64,000 nt of DNA, taken from Rutidosis leptorrhynchoides (taxonomy: Eukaryota > Streptophyta > Magnoliopsida > Asterales > Asteraceae). Below, piece after piece: positions 12,724 to 21,306 of this stretch; within the stretch, counting starts at the first letter, position 1; each line of letters begins with the position of its first letter. The DNA is taken from the NCBI RefSeq assembly GCF_046630445.1, contig NC_092333.1, positions 719,068,001 to 719,132,000 on the forward strand, written 5' to 3'. The notes under the pieces are model-generated. The model was not told the DNA's origin. It saw nothing but the letters and a program-made list of their open reading frames with translations, and made no database searches. Made by a program: the position numbers and the translations under genes.

Positions 12724-13913
12724 TGAAACAACCATAGACACTCTATATGCTGTAATGTTCGAGTTCGCTATACAGGGTTAAGGTTGATTCCAAAAATATA
12801 TATACTTTGTGTTGTGATCTAGCCTGAGACGTGTATATACTGGGTCGTGGATTGATTCAAGATAATATATATTGATTTATTTCTATACATCTAACTGTGG
12901 ACAACTAGTTGTAGGTTACTAACGAGGACTGCTAACTTAACAAACTTAAATCATTAAAACGTAATAAATGTGGTGAATATAATTTTATCATACTTTGATA
13001 TATATGTACATATTTGATATAGGTTCGTGAATCGACCAGTGGCCAAGTCTTACTTCCGGCAAAGTAAAAATCTGTGAAAGTGAGTTATAGTCCCATTTTT
13101 AAAATCTAATATTTTTGGGATGAGAATACATGCAGTTTTATAAATGTTTTACAAAATAGACACAAGTATGCGAAACTACATTCTATGGTTGGATTATTAA
13201 ACCGAATATCACCCTTCAAGTCTGGTAACTTAAGAATTAGGGAAATGGCCCCTAATTGACGCGAATCCTAAAGATAGATCTATTGGGCTTAACAACCCCC
13301 ATTCAGGTTATGGATGGTTTAGTACTTCGAGATTATTATACAGACGAGATGTTCTGTTTTGGGGATATTCTATACATTAAGTTAACGTCAGTTACCAAGT
13401 GTTCAACATATGAATGATTTTTATCTCTATGCAGTTTGCGAAATGCCTGATATGAGATGTGTTATAAAAATGAAATCTTGTGGTCTATTATTATGATTTG
13501 ATAATATATAGGTTAAACCTATAACTCACCAACATTTTTGTTGACATTTTAAGCATGTTTATTCTCAGGTGATTATTAAGAGCTTCCGCTGTTGCATACT
13601 AAAATAAAGACAAGATTTGGAGTCCATGCTTGTATGATATTGTGTAAAAACTGCATTCAAGAAACTTATTTTTGATGTAATATATTCTTATTGTAAACCA
13701 TTATGTAATGGTCGTGTGTAAACGGTATATTTTAGATTATCATTATTTGATAATCTACGTAATGCTTTTTAAACCTTTATCGATAAAATAAAGGTTATGG
13801 TTGTTTTAAAAATGAATGCAGTCTTTGAAAAACGTCTCATATAGAGGTCAAAACCTCGCGATGAAATCAATTAATATGGAACGTTTATAATCAATATGAA
13901 CGGGACATTTCAG

Positions 13914-14464
13914 GTACTATTCATCATTTTTGTCTAATAGTTAATATGGTAATATTAATGAATCACTTAACTGAGTGTATTTATGATGAATCACTTAATT
14001 CATTTGAATATTCATTTATTATATCCAAACGATGATCCATATATTAATTCATTCATATTATTCCATCATCAGAATTATCCATCATCAGTAACAATTATCC
14101 TATCATTATGGAAGATACATCTTTTTCAATTTAGTTATGATTACATGATGTTATTCAACATTGCTCTTGATACCACATGTTGAATTAATACATCATAACA
14201 TACATGATCTGACATAATTACATCATGATAAGAATATAAAAGTAGACTTACTTGATTGTAGAACGATCTCAAGATTGAATGATGAAGCCACAATAGATTG
14301 TCGATTCCAATATTGATGTTCTTAATCCGATGGAAGGATTTCTCTCAAGTTATTGATGTTCTTGAGAGAATACATAATGAACAACATATTGAGAAATGAC
14401 CACATCCCTTTACTTATAGTTATGGTGGTTATGGCAGTTACTTCCATCATATAACCGCCAAAAT
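13914..14464. other. Unassigned AT-rich intergenic DNA
   Basis: I see no supported gene here. A degenerate repeat of ATGAATCACTTAA occurs twice near 13960-14000, and ATTGATGTTCTT occurs twice near 14310-14360. The 14240-14460 part could be a decayed transposon end, but no terminal motif identifies it. Confidence 0.4.
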
Positions 14465-15080
14465 TTTTTAATTAAAATAATAAGTTTCATTTTACACCCC
14501 TGATATGGGGACCTAATTTAAAATTTTGAAATAGTTTGAGGGGGTGTTTGGTTTTTTCCCCTCTTTTGCCCCCTTTTGTCGTTTTTACCCAAATTTGGGT
14601 GGGAATGGGGCCAAAACGACCAAAAGTTTGGTCCCCATTAGCATATAGTGGTAATGGTGAAGTTTGATTAAGTTTTTAAATTAAAATAATAAGCTTCATT
14701 TTACCCCTGATATGGGGACCTAATTTAAAATTTTGAAATAGTTTGAGGGGTGGTTGGTTTTTTCCCCTCTTTTGCCCCCTTTTGTCGTTTTTACCCAAAT
14801 TTGGGTGGGAATGGGGCTAAAACGATCAAAAGTTTGGTCCCCATTAGTATATAGTGGTAATGGTGAAGTTTGATTAAGTTTTTAAATTAAAATAATAAGC
14901 TTCATTTTACACCCCTGATATGGGGACCTAATTTAAAATTTTGAAATAGTTTGAGGGGTGGTTGGTTTTTTCCCCTCTTTTGCCCCCTTTTGTCGTTTTT
15001 ACCCAAATTTGGGTGGGAATGGGGCCAAAACGACCAAAAGTTTGGTCCCCATTAGTATATAGTGGTAATGGTAATGGTAA
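14465..15080 (+). repeat. Three-copy tandem repeat, unit about 207 bp
   Basis: The word ATTAAAATAATAAG recurs at 14471, 14680 and 14886, giving periods of 209 and 206 bp. Each unit runs through ACCCCTGATATGGGGACC, TTTTTCCCCTCTTTTGCC, AAATTTGGGTGGGAATGGGG and TTTGGTCCCCATTAG, and ends in TATAGTGGTAATGG. Copies differ by only a few bases, so the array is young. The last copy passes into a short (GGTAAT)n run at 15063-15085. It lies about 0.7 kb upstream of the BURP start codon. Confidence 0.92.
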
Positions 15081-15560
15081 TGGTAATATTTCCTATGACC
15101 TTTTTGGTGGCGTGTTTATTTTTTGGTAAATTTTTGTGTTTGAACATGTGTGTATCATTCATCTTTCTTACCTTCCAGAGTGTCCTGAATACACCTGGTC
15201 ATTATTGACCATGAACAATTTTGTGATATACACTTAGTTGTGTATCGTGGCTAGTCTGAAGTACTTTGCTCGAGTCTGGAACTCTTCAGTCAAGCACTTA
15301 GTATGAAGTTTAAGAATAAAGACCTCCTTGTTTTCGATGTTTAATGAACTTTGGTAGTTTGAAAAAGCTCTTATATAGCATGTCTTTTTACACAAGCGAA
15401 ATCATGAGATCACTCATGTCTTACTTTATTAACATAATATCAAAACCAAGTTGCACAACATAAAAAAAATAATTTAAATAAGATTGGTCGTGCAACACGC
15501 GTTTTCATTTCTACTTCATGGCCTACATTTTCTATTTTCTATTATTATTACAAATTAAAC
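15081..15560. other. Non-coding DNA upstream of the BURP gene
   Basis: No gene is supported. A plus-strand TATATAG lies at about 15374 but is about 400 bases from the start codon, so its link to the BURP promoter is uncertain. The stretch could equally be an old LTR fragment. Confidence 0.35.
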
Positions 15561-15564
15561 CATT

Positions 15565-15720
15565 TAAACCATTTTGTTTTCTTTTTTTTGAAATGCAAAC
15601 TCACACATTTATACGAATATTTACAATAATCTACGAAATATGTTCACAACGGGACTTGAACCCTCAACTCATACATCCTCTGGCTCTAACTTCCTTTAGA
15701 CTGTGCCTATTAAATGTTCC
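15565..15720 (-). mobile_element. Possible tRNA-derived SINE remnant
   Basis: On the minus strand GGGTTCAAGTCCCG (at about 15650-15663) matches the RNA polymerase III B-box / tRNA T-arm consensus. About 75 bases further on is an A-rich tail (AAAAAAAAGAAAACAAAA). A convincing A-box and target duplication were not found, so this is only a candidate. It lies just upstream of BURP exon 1. Confidence 0.28.
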
Positions 15721-15782
15721 ATACTCCCATCCATAACTATAGGGTCAATACACTGATAAGGCAAAGGTGCATACAACAAGCT

Positions 15783-15833
15783 ATGGGTTCTAGATTTGCA
15801 TCTTGGATTCTATTCATTCTTCTTCTTTCTCAG
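15783..15833 (+). CDS. BURP gene exon 1 (signal peptide exon)
   Basis: ATGG in a fair context starts 17 codons, MGSRFASWILFILLLSQ, ending CAG|GTAAAC, a consensus splice donor. The exon is in phase 0 with exon 2, whose acceptor is TTTGTAG|ATG at 17127. The encoded run of Leu, Ile and Phe after Arg4 is a typical hydrophobic signal-peptide core, which BURP proteins need for secretion and which exon 2 lacks. Short first exons carrying the signal peptide are usual in this family. The exon is too short for ordinary ORF calling. The join is inferred from splice sites, phase and family architecture. Confidence 0.75.
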
Positions 15834-17127
15834 GTAAACTCTCACTGTATCTTGCACCCACATAATCGCAAGATTTACATAAGTTCGAAAATACCATACT
15901 AAACGCTTAATCATATTTATGCTATTTTGCTATTTTGTTGATGTGTATCAAGATGTTTTCAATTGTTTTGCTAGTTTTTATTATAGAATGAAACCGTGGT
16001 TATTATGTTTTATTCATCGACTATAAATAGAGATTACATAAACCCCAGACATATATTTAACCCTAACGGATACAAGCTCACATATCGGACTTGGGTCGAA
16101 CCTATAATCTAACACTCTCCCATAATCCGAATGGCGAAATCGCGAAAGTTCGGACTGGAGAGAAAACAATAAATATTAAACAAAGAAAAAAAAGAAATAT
16201 TTTTTTTTCATTTGTTGCACCGAATAGACTGATATTCGATGATATCGTTGCGTCTTGCTTTACTGCGTTTCTTTTTCCGTAACGTTTTTTTTTATACGTC
16301 GTGGCTTGCTTTGCCTAAGGATTGAGCAGGACTTGGGCAGAGAACTTTGTCGACGATAACAATCTTCATCAACGCCGCAAATAAGATTTTTGACAAAATA
16401 TTTTTTTTTGTCGGGGTTTGGAACCTAGTCACGCTAGACGGCTCAGCCCCACGCCGATTGATTTATTTAATCTTTTGTTTTAGAATTTAGAAAAGTATAC
16501 GTTTACATTTGATATTGTTTGTGACTAGCTATCACTTTGTACCCAAATAGGAAGAGAGGAAAAAAAAAAAAAAAATAGAAACATGCTAATAAGAAATAAT
16601 AGATAAAAGAAGAATCGGAAAATTGTTTTGATTAGCTTTGAGTTTTGGGCGGATACAGGAACACATTCGCACAACGTCGACTTGTTGTTCGTCGGCTGTT
16701 TTTTTCTTTTTAAGTTTGTAGGGTTTTTGAGAAATAATAAAATAAAGAGAAGATGAGAATAGGGGAATGATGATTTACGTGATATTTTGAAGAAAAAAAG
16801 AAGAAGAAGAAGAAGAATAAACTATGAACAAGAAGAAAGACCTCACGGATGTGAGGGATAAGATAGGTTAGATGACGGATGGATAGAGGTAGCCCGATTA
16901 GGTCTCGGGATCAGACCTAAGCTCTGATTACCATATTATAGAATGAAACTCGTGATTATTATGTTTTATTCATCGACTATAAATAGAGATTACATAAACC
17001 CTAGACATATATCTAACCCTAACGGACCCAAGCCCACATATCGGACTTGGGCCGAACCTATAATCAAACAGTTTTAACCCCGTTCCCCATACACAAATTC
17101 TAACTCATATCTATATTTGCTTTGTAG
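15834..17127 (+). other. BURP gene intron 1, enlarged by a mini-retrotransposon
   Basis: The intron runs from GTAAAC to TTTGTAG, 1294 bases. Of these, 1092 are a TRIM-like element and 5 a duplicated target site, so the pre-insertion intron was about 197 bases. Confidence 0.72.
15979..17070 (-). mobile_element. TRIM-like non-autonomous LTR retrotransposon in the BURP intron
   Basis: Direct terminal repeats of 136 bp (15979-16114) and 137 bp (16934-17070) differ at about 8 positions plus one indel. They flank 819 bp of non-coding DNA. The element is read on the minus strand. The primer site TGGTAATCAGAGC (16921-16933, initiator tRNA-Met type with one extra A) abuts the right repeat, and a purine tract ATGGGAGAG (16115-16123) abuts the left one. 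Perfect 5-bp target duplications GTTTT lie at 15974-15978 and 17071-17075. In minus orientation the LTR starts TGTT and has a CTCTATTTATAG TATA-like site and a GAATAAAA polyadenylation-like word. There is no gag or pol, so it depends on another element for mobility. Confidence 0.87.
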
Positions 17128-17958
17128 ATGCATGTGGAAGGAGATGGAGCATCACAATATAGTGTCATAAGACTCAATACCGTAGAAAATGATGGTCACG
17201 AGGTACACCATTATCAGGATCCTATGCATCAACATGGCCATCATGATCATCAATCATCATCATCCACAAATCAAATAGATCCTCAACTCATGGTCTTCTA
17301 CATGTTAAAAGATCTCAAATTAGGTCAAGTTAGACCAATTCACTTCCCAGACAGACAACTTTCACCGTCACAAATGTTGTCCAAACGAGAAGCTGATAAC
17401 ATCCCTTTTTCGGTCGATGAATTACCAAACCTTCTTCGGTTTTTCTCATTCTCACAAGGCTCTCCACAAGCTATAGCCATGGAAAGCACGCTCATAGAAT
17501 GTGAAGATAAGCCAATCAAGGGTGAGACCAAGTTTTGTGCAACTTCATTAGAATCAGTTCATGAATATGTAAATGACATATTTGGTTCAAACACTCAAGT
17601 CAACACTTTGACCACAACTCACCTTAAAAATCCACCAAGTGGACTTTTACAAAACTATGAAGTTAAACAAATTTCACACAAACCATCACAAAAATTAGTG
17701 GCTTGTCACACCAAGCCATATCCATATGCAGTGTATTATTGTCATAGTCAAGAGCACGTTAAAGTGCTTATGGTTTCATTAGAAGGTGAAGATGGTGATT
17801 TGGTAGAGGCTTTGAGTGTTTGTCACATGGATACGTCTCAATGGAACCCTAATCATATCTCATTTCGGGTGCTTGGAGTCGAGCCAGGAACCACTTCAGT
17901 TTGTCACTTCTTTCCTAGTGACCATTTCGTGTTCATATCGTATTCCGCAACAATGTAA
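17128..17958 (+). CDS. BURP-domain protein, exon 2 (mature protein and BURP domain)
   Basis: 276 codons follow the acceptor TTTGTAG; with exon 1 the protein is 293 residues. The N-terminal 55 residues are polar and His-rich (HHYQDPMHQHGHHDH). The BURP domain then runs from MVFYMLKDLKLGQ to the end. It has the FF motif (LLRFFSFSQGSPQA), two early Cys (ECEDKP, KFCATSLESV) and the diagnostic C-terminal pattern CH-X10-CH-X25-CH-X25-CH, all four CH pairs intact. BURP proteins are secreted plant proteins linked to cell wall, seed and stress biology; the USP/BNM2-like subgroup is my inference from the short variable region. There are no stops or frameshifts, so the gene looks functional. It is the only clear host gene in the window apart from the F-box ORF in E7. 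An alternative start at the exon 2 ATG would lack a signal peptide. Confidence 0.93.
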   Translation: MHVEGDGASQYSVIRLNTVENDGHEVHHYQDPMHQHGHHDHQSSSSTNQIDPQLMVFYMLKDLKLGQVRPIHFPDRQLSPSQMLSKREADNIPFSVDELPNLLRFFSFSQGSPQAIAMESTLIECEDKPIKGETKFCATSLESVHEYVNDIFGSNTQVNTLTTTHLKNPPSGLLQNYEVKQISHKPSQKLVACHTKPYPYAVYYCHSQEHVKVLMVSLEGEDGDLVEALSVCHMDTSQWNPNHISFRVLGVEPGTTSVCHFFPSDHFVFISYSATM

Positions 17959-19599
17959 TATGTAAGTCAAATATATGTCGAATAATAGATGTCCCTTGTT
18001 CAATTATTCCTAGAGGCATGTTTTGTAATTTTGGTTTGTTACAAATGGTTAATAACTAATTAGATGTTTGCTACTTCATTAAAGTAAAATTATTTCATAA
18101 TAATATCATATATGCTTAGACCATATAATATATAATGGTGATGGTGTGATGATGTGTGTTGAGGTGTTTTTGTGAGATATAGTGCTCATGTGAAAAGTGA
18201 GATGTTGTGGCATGACGTGATAGATAGTAGATCCTACTATTTCTATTTTACTTTTCATTTTTTTGTTAAGTTTTTATATTATTTAGTTTTGATTTATTAA
18301 TTAATCGGAAATATTTTTTTGTTGAATTATTAAATTATTTACTTAATATTTATATTCTACTTTTTTTTTTTTATAATTTTAGGTTTAAATTGTATTTTTA
18401 GTATTTTATGTAATTGTTATGTAAACTCATACAAAATTTAGGGATATAAAGTGTAAATTCATTTCTTTTATCTCGTCCATCGCTATATCCAGATCTCATT
18501 GTCTTCATCAATTAAAATCACATTACAGCAAAAAATTGTTCTTATATACTAATTGTCATCAGATTTTTTGCCGTGATGGCTTTTAAGAAATGTAGTTTCA
18601 ACTTATACTGCGTTGTTTTTTTCTTAAAATAATAATAATAAAAATTCTCTGTCCTCTATATTCCTCTCCCAACTTTCATCTTTATGAACCAAAAACAACA
18701 AAATCGACCAAACGTTTGGGCATCACATAAATCATGTATCTATGGATATTTAAAAACACCACCACTACTAATTAACACAAAATCAAGTGACGAACCAAAC
18801 GCATCTAATCTTGCCGGAACCTGAACCTCCATGCGCCTCTAATATATACTAATTGTCACCGGATCTTTTGTCGTTTTGGGTTTCTATACGATTGTAGTAT
18901 CCGCATAATGAATACGTGCGGTTGCAAGGTGAAACCGTGTGGTTGCGATGTGTAATCGTGGGTTACAGTTCTTGAGGTTGCAGGTCGAAAGAGTGCAGAA
19001 AAAATAGGGTTTTAACTTCTAATCGATCTAGCAATCAAAATACGACTGTTTTTGTTAATGTTTAACGTCAAGAATATTTTTATAACTAAGTTTAACACAC
19101 GGACACAAACAAAAACTACCTTAACGTAAAAAATTGACTCTTTTTAATGAATTCTTATGAAAACACCAAAAACTCAAAAACCTAGAATTTGATTTTGACA
19201 AAAAATGACGCTAATGGTACCTAAAAGCTCTTATGACACTTGTAGGACCGATTAGTCAGAATTAATCGGTCAATTACTAACAATATTGAGTGCGGAGTCC
19301 TAGATATTTTGTTTTATATTAAAAACCCTAAAAACAAAGATCTTATTGATTGGAACAACTTGAATACGTTTTAGATCACTTAGAACGATTACTAGAATGA
19401 CTAGAATACTCGGGATCGGCTAGGGTTGAGTTAAGGTTCGTAACCTTGACAATCAACCCGAACCATAAATTATAATCTCATTCAACTCATCTGTGCGGAT
19501 GTGGCTTTAACCATACGGATGCTGATGTGACGTGTGTGGTATACATATTTTACTTTCTAAATTTATACAAGTTTCAAATATTACAAATAAGCACGCACA
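17959..19599. other. Intergenic DNA downstream of BURP
   Basis: The first 100 bases hold the BURP 3' UTR (AATAATAG near 17980 is a possible polyadenylation signal). The rest is AT-rich without a supported ORF. An imperfect direct repeat, TATATACTAATTGTCA(T/C)C followed by GGATCTTTTGTCG-like sequence, occurs near 18545 and again near 18843; its nature is unclear. Confidence 0.4.
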
Positions 19600-21165
19600 A
19601 CTAACTAGCATTTAGGACCCGGTTATCATAGCACTTAATGTAAGTATTCTTATCAAGTTCGTCCCAAAAGAGCGGTCTAAGTCGGATATTTGAACCTATC
19701 AATTGTCCTAGACGTTGTTTGATTGAGGGTTTCGATTGATATTAATTAGCAACTAAAACTTGCACAATTAAACAAACCTAAACTTAACAAGTAAACAAGT
19801 AGCAAGAAACAAGTAGTAAAGTATTAAGACTTAAATCAAATTAACTAAGACGTGTTCACTTATCTAATCCTCTCTATGCTTGGCTTGCCCCGTTTTGCCT
19901 ATTTTGTTATCCCTTTACTTGTTGAACTATTAAATGTTTAGCATCACTACTAAACATCAAATCAAAAGACACTCCGCGAATTCACATAAGCATTGTATCC
20001 TAAGATCGAGTTAAGCATGATTTGGTCATTGAGATTGAGCTTGGGTTGAAATCACTTAAAACCCCCAACTATCGAAATCACTTAAGATAATCGGCACTAC
20101 TATGTTGACTAAAGGCCAATTGAAAACCAACTTAGATCAAGAACACAATCACCTGTAATTCCTAAGCTAGTTGTCTAGATCACCTAAGTTGTTGAAGCAC
20201 ACATTGATTCACTTCTCAAATCACTAAGAGAGCTACTCAACATATGTAATCAAAGTAAAGCCTATAACAAGCTCATAGCAATGGATCTTTAGTCAACTCA
20301 ACAAAACTTAATCATATGATTCATTCAAACAACAATATTCAATGGATTTGGGGCAAACACTAGCATTAGAGATTCATAGATAAACAAACACAAGAGATTT
20401 GGCCAATCATAGCTAAAATCACACTAATCATAAGCATAGAAATGTAAACAATCATCATCTTCAAACTATTACAAGTAATTGATGCAAAGTATGTAAAGTA
20501 AAGTTAAGATTACAACCTAAAATGTAAAAAAGATGAAGATCTAAGCTAAAACAATGATGAATCTTGAGCAAGCTTCCTTGAATCCTCCCTTAATCTCTAA
20601 TGGATGATGAAATTAGGGTTTTGTGAGTGAAATTCGGACCCTAAGCAGCTGCTCTAACAAGATACCTCCAAGATTATGAAAATGACCTAATCTTGTTCCT
20701 TAAATAGTGCTGAAAATCTAGGCTGAAACAGCGTCAGGAGCGCCGCTTTTACTTCAGGAGCGGCGCTTTTGGCTGGTCACAGGAGCGGCGCTTTTAACTT
20801 TGGTGCGGCGCTTTGGGCTGACCAGGAACGATGCTTTTGACATGAAGAACGGCGCTTCTGCTCACTGATAAAAAATGGAGACAAATCGTGCATAATAGCG
20901 CCACTTTTGGAAGTGGTGCGGCGCTTTTGGGCCATCAGAAGCGGCGCTCCTTTACAGGAGCGGTGCTTTTGGAGCTGTTTCCTGCACTTGTCATTTTCTT
21001 AGCCAATTTTGCCCAAGATTTGATCAATTTTACACCAAATCAACTCCTTAGCCCCTGAATTACCAATTAGCTCAATAGCACACAAAATAGGCCCCGAGAT
21101 AGTCAAAAATCGAACAAAGTGAGGTAGATATCGCGAAGTAAACTTATATAAATGGAGCGATATCA
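19600..21165 (-). repeat. E4: Athila/Tat-like LTR, left limit uncertain
   Basis: On the minus strand an LTR begins TGATATCGCTCC at 21165, preceded by the purine tract ATGTAGGGGGTTT and, 15 bases earlier, TTGCTTGAGGACAAGCAAA. This is the same 3'-end layout as E2. It starts with a perfect 8-bp-stem hairpin (21127-21164), carries a ten-copy GC-rich motif array (20736-20970) and has a TATTTAAG site just past the array. I could not find the other LTR end or a target duplication, so the left coordinate is a placeholder. No coding DNA is visible. Confidence 0.5.
20736..20970 (-). repeat. Ten-copy degenerate GC-rich motif array in E4 LTR
   Basis: Plus-strand words of the form AGGAGCGGCGCTTTT occur about ten times in 235 bases, every 15-35 bases (for example 20736, 20756 and, as the last full one, 20956). 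The surrounding DNA is AT-rich. On the minus strand, a TATA-like TATTTAAG follows about 30 bases after the array. This suggests upstream promoter elements, as with the palindromes of E2 and E6. Confidence 0.7.
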
Positions 21166-21306
21166 AACCCCCTACATTTGAATCTTTGCTTGTCCTCAAG
21201 CAAACAATCGACAAAACAAGCTTTGGAGATCGAGAACGAATAAGTGAACAATGCCAAAGCGCAAAAAGTTTAGGCACAACTTTATACCTCCTATGAATAG
21301 GCACTT
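21166..21306 (-). other. E4 3' internal end, cut by E5
   Basis: On the minus strand this holds the TTGCTTGAGGACAAGCAAA block and polypurine tract that precede the E4 LTR. The E5 LTR begins at 21307 (TGTAATGACCC) and interrupts it. The five bases before the insertion are CACTT. Confidence 0.55.

Larger units (their letters stand above)
10461..13913 (+). repeat. E3: 5'-truncated solo LTR of the E7 chromovirus family
   Basis: From CCCACCCAAGTTGACCGGCG onward the sequence matches the reverse complement of the E7 LTRs (39989-43513 and 50163-53654) to the terminal CGGGACATTTCA. Shared landmarks include GGTTCGTGAATCGACCAGTGGCC, TTCTCAGGTGATTATTAAGAGC and the CATATAGAGGTCAAAACCTCGC block. About 140 bases expected at the LTR start (TGTAGTGACCC...) are absent; Athila-like DNA abuts instead. 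No primer site or coding DNA follows, so it is a solo, truncated LTR. Confidence 0.82.

Noticed and set aside
14465-15080. CRISPR-like or satellite array
   Set aside because: Only three long direct units, no spacers, plant context; it is a local tandem duplication.
16091-16282. Small frame in the BURP intron as a coding exon
   Set aside because: It lies across the LTR and internal part of the TRIM-like element and has no family match.
15979-17070. Cassandra-type TRIM
   Set aside because: Cassandra LTRs contain a 5S rRNA-like sequence with polymerase III boxes; none is visible in these 136-bp repeats.
20999-21304. Minus-strand 101-codon frame as a gene
   Set aside because: It crosses the E4 LTR start, the polypurine tract and the E5 junction, which are non-coding element features.
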